From contig CATKXV010000007.1 in assembly GCA_949840955.1 (NCBI GenBank), positions 57,357 through 121,356 of the forward strand: DNA of 64,000 nt, read 5' to 3'. Below are positions 24,464 through 34,280 of this stretch, one piece after another; the stretch's first letter is position 1; the number at the start of each line of letters is the position of its first letter. A model generated the notes under the pieces. The model did not search any database, had not been told where the DNA came from, and saw nothing but the letters and a program-made list of their open reading frames with translations. This stretch comes from an uncultured Anaeroplasmataceae bacterium. Lineage in GTDB: Bacteria > Bacillota_I > Bacilli_A > Acholeplasmatales > Anaeroplasmataceae. Position numbers and translations under genes: made by a program.

Positions 24464-24981
24464 AGTTCATATAACTCCTCTTTTGTAATTTGAAGCATAT
24501 TCAAACGCTTTAAAAATGTTTTTCCATTCGGTTTTCCTATATTGTATTGTAAGGATATCTCATCTCTTAGCCTACGACTCATAGGCATTCCCAGCAAATG
24601 TAAGGCATACAAATCCTTTATGGTTATCGTAGGTGGAAGCTTCTTATCCTCATAAATATGAGATAAGGAATCTTGAATACATTCTATAGAGGCATGCTCG
24701 ATCCCTACCTTTTTATGGTTTTTGCTTATTGCATCTCTTTTTCTTAAAAAAGCATGCTTAGCCTCTGGAACTACCTCGCTAATTCTTTGTCTGATTTTTT
24801 CTCCAGGTGTATCAGGATCTGTAAAGATGATAATTTCATTCGTAAGGCTTACCTGTTGAATGAGCTCTAAGGTTTCCTTAGATATCTCACTCCCATTGGT
24901 AAGTATTACCTGAGCCTCAGGATAGGCCTCCAAAATCCGCATTTGATCATGAACACCCTCTACGACAATAACACTAGCCAT
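24442..24981 (-). CDS. rnmV: Ribonuclease M5
   Basis: 179 residues with the TOPRIM motifs VVEGVHD at the N-terminus and TDPDTPGEKIR near 55, followed by the family's C-terminal domain. RNase M5 makes the final cuts of 5S rRNA. It overlaps the HD-domain gene by 8 bases and rsmA by 22, so translation is probably coupled. Confidence 0.96.
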   Translation of the reverse strand: MASVIVVEGVHDQMRILEAYPEAQVILTNGSEISKETLELIQQVSLTNEIIIFTDPDTPGEKIRQRISEVVPEAKHAFLRKRDAISKNHKKVGIEHASIECIQDSLSHIYEDKKLPPTITIKDLYALHLLGMPMSRRLRDEISLQYNIGKPNGKTFLKRLNMLQITKEELYELCQKLEV

Positions 24982-26209
24982 TCATATCCTCAAAGTAATA
25001 GATGCGCTCTACACGCTTATAGCTTGAGGAAATTAAGCTATGAACGATAGGAGAATACTCATCTAAATTTTTAACCTCACCATTGGGCAGTATAACTTTA
25101 ATTGAAAGTAAATCTTCAGAATTCAATTTTTTATTGGGCTGTAAATAGGCTACTGCGGAAACAGAATTTTCAAAATAATAATACTTCCCATATGGACTAG
25201 CCTCAGCCTTGGCTTTAAGCTTCTCTAAAAATTTTGGATCTGGCTTGTCTGCTAAATCAATATATTTAAATAATTTTCGATGATTAAAAGCATGAGAAAG
25301 TCTTCTTAAAACAGGATCAGAGGATTTCATAAATTGCTTAATAAAGCCATTCACATAGGCATCATCTAATTCTATATAGGACTCTATGTCATCATTATTT
25401 TTAATTACATTTAAAAAGGAATCGATATTCGCATCAATTCTTACATTCTTCTTTGTTAAATCCTTAATGCGCTCATACATGCTTTCTAATAAAAGCTCAT
25501 AAGCTCTAGAAACCGGATGATAATAAACCTGAAAATACATATGATACCGACTCATCAAATAGGATTCTAATGTATGTACCCCTGAGGTTCTACATAATAC
25601 CTTACCATCAACAATTTTCATTGTCCTAAGAAGCCTTTGCATATCAATGGTTCCATAGGTTGCTCCAGTAAAATAGGCATCCCTTGATAAATAATCCATA
25701 CGGTCCACATCAAGCTGAGAGGAAACCAGGGTTTCAATCAAAGGATATTTTCCCCTGTGAGCAATAACTCCAGCCACAGCCTCAGGTAATCCTGGAATAC
25801 GACTCAGGATTTGATTCACCTCTGTAGTAGGAGACAATATGATTTTTTCTGTCATATCCTCATGCGTCGTCGATAGAACCATCTCAAAAGCGTGAGAGTA
25901 TGGACCATGTCCAATATCATGAAGTAAGGCTGAGCATAGGAAAATAATTTTTTCATATTCATTTAAATGCTCCATTCCCTCTACGTTACGAAGCACTAAA
26001 TTAGCCATATGATAGGCTCCTAAGGAATGCGTAAACCGAGAATGCTCCGCAGTATGAAATACCATAGCCACACCACTAAGCTGACGGATTCTTCTCAGTC
26101 TTTGAACCTCCTTAGAATCAATCAAATCCAGGATAAACTGGTATTCTACCTCAATATATCCATAAATTGGATCTCGAAACACCTTGGTTCGATTTAATTT
26201 TTCAAGCAT
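24974..26209 (-). CDS. HD-domain phosphohydrolase, YwfO-like
   Basis: 411 residues. The metal-binding HD motif LLHDIGHGPYSHAFE lies near residue 95, with an upstream His in HTAEHSRFTHSLG and a later DVDRMDYLSRDA. This is the dNTPase/YwfO type that hydrolyses nucleoside triphosphates. It is the first gene of the operon with rnmV and starts behind AAGGAGG. Exact substrate is not deducible. Confidence 0.9.
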   Translation of the reverse strand: MLEKLNRTKVFRDPIYGYIEVEYQFILDLIDSKEVQRLRRIRQLSGVAMVFHTAEHSRFTHSLGAYHMANLVLRNVEGMEHLNEYEKIIFLCSALLHDIGHGPYSHAFEMVLSTTHEDMTEKIILSPTTEVNQILSRIPGLPEAVAGVIAHRGKYPLIETLVSSQLDVDRMDYLSRDAYFTGATYGTIDMQRLLRTMKIVDGKVLCRTSGVHTLESYLMSRYHMYFQVYYHPVSRAYELLLESMYERIKDLTKKNVRIDANIDSFLNVIKNNDDIESYIELDDAYVNGFIKQFMKSSDPVLRRLSHAFNHRKLFKYIDLADKPDPKFLEKLKAKAEASPYGKYYYFENSVSAVAYLQPNKKLNSEDLLSIKVILPNGEVKNLDEYSPIVHSLISSSYKRVERIYYFEDMNG

Positions 26210-26275
26210 ATGTCAACCTCCTTAATGGATTCTTCTTTACTCCTATTATACCCTATTCAAGACCAAAAGAAAAGA

Positions 26276-26297
26276 AAAAAAGTAAGCCTACTTCTTT
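26276..26297 (-). terminator. Possible terminator after the LTA synthase gene
   Basis: On the minus strand a short AAGTA/TACTT hairpin overlaps the stop codon and leads into TTTTTTTCTTTTCTTTT. The stem is weak. Confidence 0.4.
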
Positions 26298-28291
26298 TCC
26301 TTTTTCTTTGAAGTATACACCAATGTGTTTAAATAATCATCCTGCTTCTTACGATATTCTAGGATATGATTCAATAAAGCCTCATCGATGGTTTCTCCGT
26401 TATATACCTCATATTGATTATTCTTTTTACAATACATAAAATCATCCGTTATAATATCTAAATTTTTTGGATCATAGGTATAGGAAGGCTCTCCACTAAA
26501 CATATTCACACCAAAATAATACGAGCTCGTTTCTATACCCAATAAGTTTAAAATCGTTCGATACATATCGGTATTGGATTTGGTTTGAGATAGAATAGAA
26601 TCTATTTTTGATGCATCTAAGGAGTTATAAATAGAGCCTGTCGGATCAAAAAGAATAATCGGAATATTTAACAATAGCTTACGATACTCAAGATCACTTA
26701 GCTCCCTTCCAAATAAGGATTCATATGCTCCACGATATAAGGCATTCCCATGATCTCCATAAAGAATAAATACGGTATCCTTTAAATAGTTCGGACTCTC
26801 TGGATTGGTTGCATCCATTAAAAAATCATAAATCAGCTTATCATTATATTTGACCTGGTTGATATAATTTGTAAGCTGGTAATAGGTTCCGCTAATCCCA
26901 AAATCATAGATGGTAAAATCAGGTAAAGCATCAGACAAATCATAAAATGGATTATGAGGTGTAATGGTTTCTACAAAGGAGAAAGCATTTTGTCCTAAGG
27001 AATTGGCTTTCTTTTGTGTTTCTAGTGCCCAATTTAATATTGTCTGGTCGCTGATCCAGTAATTTAAATACTTCTCTTTATTCTCTTCCTTTGGATATAA
27101 TTTTTCAAAGGTTTCTAAGCCTCTAAAATCTTTTATTTTAAATAAGCCCTCATGTAAATTGTTATGATTATAGAAGCTTTCATTCGTTGCGTTATAGGAA
27201 TAGGAGGCATACTCCTGCAAATGATCTCCTAGGGTTGTAAGCTGAAAATCATAAGCATCAAATTCCCAAGCAATTGTCATATCCCCTGTAGGATATAAGC
27301 CTGTAAAAAATGCAAATTCTGCATCGGAGGTATTTCCAATTCCTACTGTCGTATAGGCATAATCGAAATAAAAGCAGTTTGGATCCTTAAAAAGCTGATT
27401 CAAATATGGAGTTACCTCTATTCCATTATAGGTTTGATTGAAGCAAAAGCCCATTGTAGATTCCATTTGTATAACAAAAATATTTTTATTCTTTAAAATT
27501 CCCGTCTGCTTATCTACATTGGAATAGGTCTTATGATCAATTGCGTTGATATAGGATTCTTGATTTTTATTAAATAAAGCGAGCTCCTCTTCCTTGCTTC
27601 TAACATCAGCATCCTTATCAATGGGTCTATTATCTACTCGAAATATAAGCTCTGATATATAGTAGTTATACGCTCCTGCATACTGACAGCCATATTGAGC
27701 ATAATCGGTTGAAAATCCCCAATTTTTATGGAGAGAGTGTTGATATATAGAATAGGTTCCCACTGCACAGCTCATAAGCAATATAAAGCTACAAACTATT
27801 TTCTGAATTGAAAGCTCTATTTTTATATCCTCAAAGGATTTTCTTAAAACCAAAATAAGGGTGAGCAGTATAATAAAGGGCAATAGAGTTAATATTCGGT
27901 AGTATACAAACAACTCATATACCCAGTCTAAAAATACATTTCCACCAAATCCACCTGTAGGGCTTTTCATTAAAGAAAAGTTAAAAATAGAAAAGGCTAG
28001 CTTATAGCTTTTCATATAATATTGGAGTGCTATAATAGCTATATTTAGGATGAAGGTTATAACAACCAAATATACGGATATTCTTTTAGGCTTCCTAAAA
28101 AGTAAAACACCAATTAAAAATAAGATGGCTAATATGGCAAAATTCCCCAATAAAGAACAAACTTCAGATAAAAAGGTATGCTGAAAAGGGATGATATATT
28201 GGTTAAACACGGATATCGTTAAAAAATATGTATTGAATATATTTAGAATAAAGAATAAAATAACAATCCATAAAAACGGATGTTTTTTCAT
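26288..28291 (-). CDS. LtaS-type lipoteichoic acid synthase / phosphoglycerol transferase
   Basis: 667 residues from ATG 28291, chosen because AGGATGTG precedes it; the frame is open upstream to 28321. About five membrane helices occupy the first 200 residues. The extracellular sulfatase-fold domain has QMEST (metal Glu), GIGNTSDAEF with the catalytic Thr and YGDHGNAL near 520. LtaS proteins polymerise glycerol phosphate from phosphatidylglycerol onto a glycolipid anchor. It stands alone, so it could be LtaS itself or a primase-like paralogue. Confidence 0.9.
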   Translation of the reverse strand: MKKHPFLWIVILFFILNIFNTYFLTISVFNQYIIPFQHTFLSEVCSLLGNFAILAILFLIGVLLFRKPKRISVYLVVITFILNIAIIALQYYMKSYKLAFSIFNFSLMKSPTGGFGGNVFLDWVYELFVYYRILTLLPFIILLTLILVLRKSFEDIKIELSIQKIVCSFILLMSCAVGTYSIYQHSLHKNWGFSTDYAQYGCQYAGAYNYYISELIFRVDNRPIDKDADVRSKEEELALFNKNQESYINAIDHKTYSNVDKQTGILKNKNIFVIQMESTMGFCFNQTYNGIEVTPYLNQLFKDPNCFYFDYAYTTVGIGNTSDAEFAFFTGLYPTGDMTIAWEFDAYDFQLTTLGDHLQEYASYSYNATNESFYNHNNLHEGLFKIKDFRGLETFEKLYPKEENKEKYLNYWISDQTILNWALETQKKANSLGQNAFSFVETITPHNPFYDLSDALPDFTIYDFGISGTYYQLTNYINQVKYNDKLIYDFLMDATNPESPNYLKDTVFILYGDHGNALYRGAYESLFGRELSDLEYRKLLLNIPIILFDPTGSIYNSLDASKIDSILSQTKSNTDMYRTILNLLGIETSSYYFGVNMFSGEPSYTYDPKNLDIITDDFMYCKKNNQYEVYNGETIDEALLNHILEYRKKQDDYLNTLVYTSKKKEKK

Positions 28292-28384
28292 TATATCACA
28301 TCCTATAAAAAATCTATGCATAATTATATCACAAATAAAAATAAAAAGATACTGTTAAATCTTGACAAAATCCTCTTTTTTGAG

Positions 28385-28412
28385 CAAATAAAAATCCTGG
28401 AGAGTCCTCCAA
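28385..28412 (-). terminator. Terminator of the P-type ATPase gene
   Basis: On the minus strand CTTGGAG-GACT-CTCCAGG is followed by ATTTTTATTT. Confidence 0.65.
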
Positions 28413-28417
28413 GACTT

Positions 28418-30985
28418 TTAATCCTTTTTAAATAATTCGGAATAAACCACTATGAGTAAACCCAAACAAATACAAATTGTTAAATTCGTAAAGCTTAAGG
28501 GCTCAAATTGAAATAGGGTATATATTCCTGGGCAATAAACAACAAGGACTTGTAAAACAAAGCCAATAAAAATAGCAAAATTTAAGAAATGGTTTTTATA
28601 GCTTTTTAAAGAGAAAACAGAATATTTGGATTTGACATTATAGGCATGTAACAGCTGTGCTGTGGATAGAGTGAAAAATGCCATTGTCTGTCCTGTAATA
28701 TGAGAATGCTCAAGGAAATGGCCAATAGAATAGGAAATCAAAGCACAGATTCCGATGATAAAGCCTTCAATAACAATTTGGATACTCATATGATGGGCAA
28801 AAAAGCCTTCCTTTTTTGGTCGAGGACTTTCATTCATAATGGTATCCTCTACCTCCTCCATACCAATACCAAAGGCTGGTAAGGAGTCTGTTATCAAATT
28901 GATCCATAAAAGGTGAATTGGCAATAAGGGAACTCCTATAGAGATGTTGGTAATCGCTGAAATAAGGGAGGCTAAAAAGATGGTAACTACCTCTCCAATG
29001 TTAGAGGATAATAAATACTTTACGCATTTTCTTATATTATCGTATATTCCTCTTCCCTGCTTTACAGCTGAAACAATCGTATGAAAATTATCATCAACTA
29101 AAATCATATCTGCTGCTTCCTTAGAAACATCTGTTCCTGTTATCCCCATTGCACAACCAATATCAGCTTTTTTTAATGCTGGGGCATCATTTACTCCATC
29201 TCCAGTCATCGCAACAATGGCATCCTTTTTTTTCCAGGCTTCCACAATACGAACCTTATCCTTAGGAGCAACTCTAGCGTATACTCCATATTTTTCAATA
29301 TTTTTAAGGAGCTCCTCATCACTTAAGCTATCTAGCTCTTTTGCAGTTATGGCCTCATGTTCTCCCTCTATAATTCCTAACTCCTTAGCAATAGCACTGG
29401 CTGTTAGGAGGTGATCCCCTGTGACCATAATGGTTCTAATCCCAGCATCCTTTGCTAAAGCAATAGCCTCTTTAGCATCAGGTCGTGCAGGATCAATCAT
29501 ACCAACCAGCCCCATAAAAGTCATATTTTTTTCTAGCTGGTATTCCGTTGGCTTGGAAGAAAAGCTTTGTGTTGCCAAAGCCAAAACTCGGAGTGCCTGG
29601 CTTGCCATTTGCTGATTGACCTCCATAATTTTCTTCTTTTCCATATCCGTCAAATTGGATTGCTCTATAAGAAAATCGGGCGCTCCTTTTGTAATAGCTA
29701 AATACGTATTTTCCTTTTTTATGACGACTGTCATCCTTTTTCTTGTACTATCAAAGGGAATTTCCAAAACCCTTTTTTCCTGAAGTACTCTTCCATAGCT
29801 TTGATTCGCCTCTAATAGAGCTACCTCTGTCGGATCCCCTATAATTTCATTATCTATGGTTGCATCACAGCAAAGTGCAAAATAGGATAAAAGCTCTCGT
29901 TCCCTTTCTCCTATTTTTTGGATAGACTTTAACTCATTATAATATATCTTTTGAACGGTCATCTTATTTTGGGTGAGGGTTCCTGTCTTATCAGAGCAGA
30001 TTACATTACAGGAGCCTAAGGTTTCAACTGCTGGTAGTCTCTTTACAATCGCATTTCTCTTACTCATTTTGCCAACGCCTATTGCAAGAACAATGGTTAC
30101 TACCGTTGCAAGTCCCTCAGGTATTGCAGCAACAGCTAAGGCAATTGCTGTTTTAAAGCATTCCACCCATGCCTTAGATAAATCCTCTCCATTTTTGAAG
30201 CAGGAAAGCATTTCTAATAGAAAAACTACAGCACATATACCAATTGCCATAAATCCAATCATTTTTCCCACGGAGGAAAGCTTATGCTGTAGAGGTGTTG
30301 TTGCATCGGTTTTTTCATTCAAAAGCTCTGCAATACGTCCTACCTCTGTATGCATACCAACCTCTGTTACTATCGCCTTGGCCTTGCCACTCGTAATAAA
30401 GGTTGAAGAAAAAATTTTGTTTTTTTGATCTCCAATCGGTAAATTTATCTCGTTTATATCCCTTACATTTTTATTTACAGGAAGAGATTCTCCCGTTAAT
30501 GCTGACTCATCAACAGCTAAATCCACACTTTCCATTAATAAAGCATCAGCAGCAACATAATCTCCTGCCTCTACAAGTAAAACATCACCAACAACAACCT
30601 CGCTAGAGGGAATAATCCTCTTTTTTCCTTCTCGAATGACTTTGCTTGTTGGAGATGACATTTTCTTTAAGGCCTCTAGGCTATGCTCTGCCTTAGTCTC
30701 TTGAACAACACCTAAAACAGAGTTAAAAAAGACAACAATTAAAATAATGATACTGTCCACATAGGCTGTGGGATCTATGATAACGGATACCACTGCTGCA
30801 ACCATAAGAATGATGATTAAGCTATCCTTAAAGCTTTTTAAAAATTTAACAAAAAAGTTTGTTTTCTTTTTCTCTTCAATCTGGTTTTGTCCATAAGCTT
30901 TTCGATTTTTTTCTACCGTGGCAGAAGACAAGCCCTCTTCTCCTGAGTGATACTTCATAAATAGTTCTTCGATATGTTTTAGCAT
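28418..30985 (-). CDS. Calcium-type (P2) cation-transporting P-type ATPase
   Basis: 855 residues. The phosphorylation motif CSDKTGTLTQNKMT, the actuator motif LTGES, TGDGVNDAPALKKADIG and the M4 metal-binding PEGLATVV are all present, with about ten membrane helices. The M6 NLITDSLPA and the N-terminal cation ATPase domain place it with SERCA/PMCA-like Ca2+ pumps such as YloB. It exports cations from the cytoplasm using ATP. AAGGAGG precedes the ATG. Ion specificity (Ca2+ versus others) is inferred from the family. Confidence 0.93.
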   Translation of the reverse strand: MLKHIEELFMKYHSGEEGLSSATVEKNRKAYGQNQIEEKKKTNFFVKFLKSFKDSLIIILMVAAVVSVIIDPTAYVDSIIILIVVFFNSVLGVVQETKAEHSLEALKKMSSPTSKVIREGKKRIIPSSEVVVGDVLLVEAGDYVAADALLMESVDLAVDESALTGESLPVNKNVRDINEINLPIGDQKNKIFSSTFITSGKAKAIVTEVGMHTEVGRIAELLNEKTDATTPLQHKLSSVGKMIGFMAIGICAVVFLLEMLSCFKNGEDLSKAWVECFKTAIALAVAAIPEGLATVVTIVLAIGVGKMSKRNAIVKRLPAVETLGSCNVICSDKTGTLTQNKMTVQKIYYNELKSIQKIGERERELLSYFALCCDATIDNEIIGDPTEVALLEANQSYGRVLQEKRVLEIPFDSTRKRMTVVIKKENTYLAITKGAPDFLIEQSNLTDMEKKKIMEVNQQMASQALRVLALATQSFSSKPTEYQLEKNMTFMGLVGMIDPARPDAKEAIALAKDAGIRTIMVTGDHLLTASAIAKELGIIEGEHEAITAKELDSLSDEELLKNIEKYGVYARVAPKDKVRIVEAWKKKDAIVAMTGDGVNDAPALKKADIGCAMGITGTDVSKEAADMILVDDNFHTIVSAVKQGRGIYDNIRKCVKYLLSSNIGEVVTIFLASLISAITNISIGVPLLPIHLLWINLITDSLPAFGIGMEEVEDTIMNESPRPKKEGFFAHHMSIQIVIEGFIIGICALISYSIGHFLEHSHITGQTMAFFTLSTAQLLHAYNVKSKYSVFSLKSYKNHFLNFAIFIGFVLQVLVVYCPGIYTLFQFEPLSFTNLTICICLGLLIVVYSELFKKD

Positions 30986-31092
30986 GAATCCTCCTTGGAA
31001 TATAAAAAAGTCCTATTTACAACGAAGTAATAGGCCTATTTTGTTACTACTATATCTTATTTTTTTACCCCTGTATTTAGAACTTATTTTTA

Positions 31093-32868
31093 TCATTCAA
31101 CCGTTACACTTTTAGCCAAATTTTTTGGCTTATCTATGTCATTATTTTTATATAAGGCTGCATAATAAGCAATAAGCTGAACAACCAAAGCACTGATAAG
31201 TCCCGATAAATAATGAGCTACATTAGGAAGAATAATATCATCATCTAAAGAGGCTAAATCCTTGGTAGAAATAACAAAGGTCTTAGCTCCTCTAGAAGCA
31301 GTTTCCATAAGATTACTTCTGGTTATGCGATTGGTTCCCTCCTGTGTAATAATAGCCAAGACAGGCGTATCTTTATGGATTAAGGCAATCGGACCATGCT
31401 TTAATTCTCCCGAAGGAAAAGCCTCCGTATGAATATAAGCAATTTCCTTTAGCTTTAATGCTGCCTCTAAGGAGGTCCAATAGTCCATTCCCCTACCAAT
31501 AAAAAATGCATCAGAGGAATCCTTAATTTCTTTAGCAATCCCCTTATATACCTCTTCATTTTCTAAAACCTTTTCCATAGCAAGACTCACAGCCTTTAGA
31601 TTATTTTTAATATTGGTTTTAGACATATGAACTGCTCTTGCAAGAATGGCTGAAACAACAATCATAGCTGTATAGGCTTTGGTTGAAGCCACAGCAATTT
31701 CTTTACCCGCATATAGATCAAGATAATATTTAGATAAATGAACCATACTGGATTCTTTTGTATTGGTAATGGTTAAAGTAGGATAGCCCTGCTTCTTGCA
31801 TTTTTTCATTACAGCAATACAATCTGCGGTTTCCCCACTTTGAGAAAAAAAGATAAAAAAGGGTCTCTTGGTTATCAATGGCGTTGAATAAACCAACTCT
31901 GAGGCACAAAATACCTCACAGGGAATACCACAAAGCTTTTCAAAATAATATTTTGCATAATAGGAAGCATACATCGATGAGCCACAGGCTACAAAATTGA
32001 TTTTATCGCTTTGTCGAATTTGATGAAGGAGCCTTTTAGAAATATTGACCTCATCCTTTATAAAATACCGATCGATGAGATTTCTAACCATCATAGGCTG
32101 CTCATGGATTTCCTTCAGCATATAATGCGTATAGGTATGCTTATCGATATCTTCCTTTTTTATAGAAATAGGCTTAAAATCCAGAGAAAGCTTTAGCCCT
32201 ATAACATCATATAATTCAATTTCTTTAGCTGTTACAACCCCAAAGCTCTTATCCTCCAAAATCATATATTCATTGGCATAATCCATCAAGCCAGTTATAT
32301 CAGAGGAAAAGGACATACCCAGCGTAGATTTTCCAATCAGCAAAGGACTTTTGTCCTTAATAAAATAAATTCGATCCAAGTGCTCTCTATCTAAAATCAA
32401 GCAAGCATAGGATCCCTCCAGTAAACTCATTGTTTTTCGAATAGACTCAGGAACAGTCATTTCCTTTGAAAAATATTCAATGAGCTGAACAATAACCTCG
32501 GTATCCGTTTGACTTATAAAAGGATATTCCTTTACATACATAAGCTTTAATCTTTGGTAATTCTCTATAATCCCATTATGAACTAGAACAAAGCGTCCAT
32601 CCCTAGATGAATGTGGATGGGCATTGATATCATTGGCCTCACCATGCGTTGCCCATCTCGTATGCCCAATCGATAGACTTGCGTGTGTCTCCTGAAGCTT
32701 TAATTTTAAATCTCTAACCCTTCCCTTTGTTTTATAAATTTGAATGCTGTTATTTTTATCAAAGGCTACTCCTGCTGAATCATACCCACGATACTCTAGA
32801 TTTTGTAAGCCCTCCATAGAAGCCATAAGAGCATTAAACTCTCCGATATACCCAACAATCCCACACAT
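31093..32868 (-). CDS. glmS: Glutamine-fructose-6-phosphate aminotransferase
   Basis: 591 residues from ATG 32868, chosen because maturation must expose the catalytic Cys of MCGIVGYIG and AGGAGAG precedes it; the longer frame is ignored. The glutaminase domain (HTRWATHG, HNGIIENY) is followed by two SIS sugar-isomerase domains (FSQSGETADC, SGELKHGPIALI) and the conserved C-terminal LAKSVTVE. It makes glucosamine-6-phosphate for the cell wall. Only about 80 bases separate the start from the next terminator, so no glmS ribozyme fits. A TATAAT-like -10 lies about 40 bases upstream. Confidence 0.96.
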   Translation of the reverse strand: MCGIVGYIGEFNALMASMEGLQNLEYRGYDSAGVAFDKNNSIQIYKTKGRVRDLKLKLQETHASLSIGHTRWATHGEANDINAHPHSSRDGRFVLVHNGIIENYQRLKLMYVKEYPFISQTDTEVIVQLIEYFSKEMTVPESIRKTMSLLEGSYACLILDREHLDRIYFIKDKSPLLIGKSTLGMSFSSDITGLMDYANEYMILEDKSFGVVTAKEIELYDVIGLKLSLDFKPISIKKEDIDKHTYTHYMLKEIHEQPMMVRNLIDRYFIKDEVNISKRLLHQIRQSDKINFVACGSSMYASYYAKYYFEKLCGIPCEVFCASELVYSTPLITKRPFFIFFSQSGETADCIAVMKKCKKQGYPTLTITNTKESSMVHLSKYYLDLYAGKEIAVASTKAYTAMIVVSAILARAVHMSKTNIKNNLKAVSLAMEKVLENEEVYKGIAKEIKDSSDAFFIGRGMDYWTSLEAALKLKEIAYIHTEAFPSGELKHGPIALIHKDTPVLAIITQEGTNRITRSNLMETASRGAKTFVISTKDLASLDDDIILPNVAHYLSGLISALVVQLIAYYAALYKNNDIDKPKNLAKSVTVE

Positions 32869-32949
32869 GCTTATCTCTCTCCTACTATATTGACATGATT
32901 TATGCCCATTATAATATATGTATAAAGGTTGAAAATGTGATTCAAGCAC

Positions 32950-32973
32950 AAAAAATAAGCACTAAAAAGTGCT
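32950..32973 (-). terminator. Terminator after the AbrB/RelE remnant
   Basis: AGCACT-TTTT-AGTGCT on the minus strand is followed by TATTTTTTG. Confidence 0.75.
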
Positions 32974-32977
32974 CATC

Positions 32978-33163
32978 CTAATATTTATTTAAGACTTTAT
33001 GATGCCCTACATCTACAAGAACTATCATAGTCCTTCCCTCATAATACCAAATGATACGGATATCCATTTTACACTGCATTCAAATAAATCAGCTGTTCCT
33101 TGTATTCTTTTAGTTCTTAAAATGCTTTTGAAACCGGTCAGTAAATGTAATTTTGAATGCCAT
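32978..33163 (-). pseudogene. Degraded RelE/ParE-family toxin
   Basis: An ATG overlapping the antitoxin stop (TAATG) opens MAFKITFTDRFQKHF and then hits a stop. In another frame the C-terminal half of a RelE-type toxin continues (MDIRIIWYYEGRTMIVLVD, then VGHHKVLNKY) to TAG 32978. The middle is missing and the frame shifted, so no active toxin is made. The family is inferred from the N- and C-terminal patterns and from the position after an antitoxin. Confidence 0.7.
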
Positions 33164-33426
33164 TATTCATTATTCTCCAATTTATCGAATAATACATCGA
33201 TAGAATCAAATATAGGCTTTTTCCCTTTTGCAATATTTTCCTTCAGTTCTTTAATTTCTTGATGCAAAGTATCAACATAATCTTTTGGATAAACAACAAC
33301 AGGCATGATGCATATCATCCCATCCTTTTCAAAGATATCAAGTTTATCTCCTTCAGATAAGCCTAAACTTGTAACAATTTCCTTAGGTATTGTTATTTGA
33401 GCTTTATTTCTCAATTCTGTTAACAT
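33163..33426 (-). CDS. AbrB/SpoVT-family antitoxin
   Basis: 87 residues. The first 45 form a swapped-hairpin AbrB domain (RNKAQITIPKEIVTSLGLSEGDKLDI), and the acidic helical tail normally wraps the toxin. It overlaps the broken toxin by one base and would repress its own promoter, where TACTATTAGTA, a near-palindrome, overlaps the -10. With the toxin dead, it is an orphan. Confidence 0.88.
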   Translation of the reverse strand: MLTELRNKAQITIPKEIVTSLGLSEGDKLDIFEKDGMICIMPVVVYPKDYVDTLHQEIKELKENIAKGKKPIFDSIDVLFDKLENNE

Positions 33427-33475
33427 GAAGCATTCCTCCTTTTGTTCGGTTGGATTTTCCTACTTTCCTACTAAT

Positions 33476-33504
33476 AGTATACTCAAAAAAATTGAATTTG
33501 TCAA
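33476..33504 (-). promoter_or_regulatory. Promoter of the antitoxin gene
   Basis: On the minus strand: TTGACA (33504-33499), 17-base spacer, TATACT (33481-33476). Confidence 0.75.
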
Positions 33505-33578
33505 TAGTAGAGCAAGCATCATAAATATGAATTCCTATTAGTCTTTTTTTCCTAGACTTGGGTTGATTTCTTAATACA

Positions 33579-33604
33579 AAAAAAATCGCTAAAGCTAGCG
33601 ATTC
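33579..33604 (-). terminator. Terminator of the McrB-like gene cluster
   Basis: AATCGCT-AGCTTT-AGCGATT followed by TTTTTTG on the minus strand, just after the stop of the 219-residue membrane protein. Confidence 0.75.
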
Positions 33605-33617
33605 TTCATTCAATATT

Positions 33618-34277
33618 TTATTGAAGTTCCTCTTGAGGAACATCATCCTTTACTTCTAAATCCTCTAGTAGCTGTTCATATAGAGGAGCAAAAGCCTCTG
33701 TTGGCTCAATATAGTTGGGACAGATGAGCCTGCCATCTTCAACATAAAGACCACTATAATAAACATTATTCCCTTGAAGATTAAAATCGGGTAATTTTCT
33801 TAAGGCATCCTCATCATAATCCAAAAAAATCTCAAAGCCAATAAATTTTGTACATTTCTCTAAGGATTTATTCACAGGGGAATTTGTTGTTTTTTCTTCC
33901 TCAGGATGAAAATATTTCTCACAATTTCTAATAAGAACTACCTTATAGGCATTTGTTTGATCGATTTTTAAATAGCTTGCTCCATAGGGCTCTATTCTAG
34001 CCTTATACCCTTTTTTCTTCACAAGCTCGTCCAAATCACAGGAAGGGATTAAATAAGAAATGGTAGGATATTTTTTAGGCTTTGCCTTATAGCGAAAGGT
34101 TTTAACAGATGCCATTTGGATTGCAATAGTCATATAGATGAATAAAATGGCAATCAAAACAATACAAACCTTTGTCCAAGCTCCCTTCGTAAAGGTAACT
34201 CCAACAATCAGTCCAGCAGCTGCCAAAAAGCTAATTCCTACACTAATCCAAATATATCTAGCTTTTATATTTTTCAT
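33618..34277 (-). CDS. Two-TM membrane protein of unknown function
   Basis: 219 residues with two membrane helices at about 10-30 and 36-56 and a soluble domain after them, ending in an acidic tail. No family recognised. It follows the 168-residue unknown by 3 bases and is the last gene before a terminator, so it probably belongs with the membrane AAA protein module upstream. Confidence 0.8.
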   Translation of the reverse strand: MKNIKARYIWISVGISFLAAAGLIVGVTFTKGAWTKVCIVLIAILFIYMTIAIQMASVKTFRYKAKPKKYPTISYLIPSCDLDELVKKKGYKARIEPYGASYLKIDQTNAYKVVLIRNCEKYFHPEEEKTTNSPVNKSLEKCTKFIGFEIFLDYDEDALRKLPDFNLQGNNVYYSGLYVEDGRLICPNYIEPTEAFAPLYEQLLEDLEVKDDVPQEELQ

Positions 34278-34280
34278 GGT

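Noticed and set aside
32869..32977. glmS ribozyme before glmS
   Set aside because: The gap of about 110 bases contains a terminator and a promoter and is too short; none of the ribozyme core is seen.
33404..33646. 80-codon ORF upstream of the antitoxin
   Set aside because: It covers a terminator and the antitoxin promoter and has no ribosome site.
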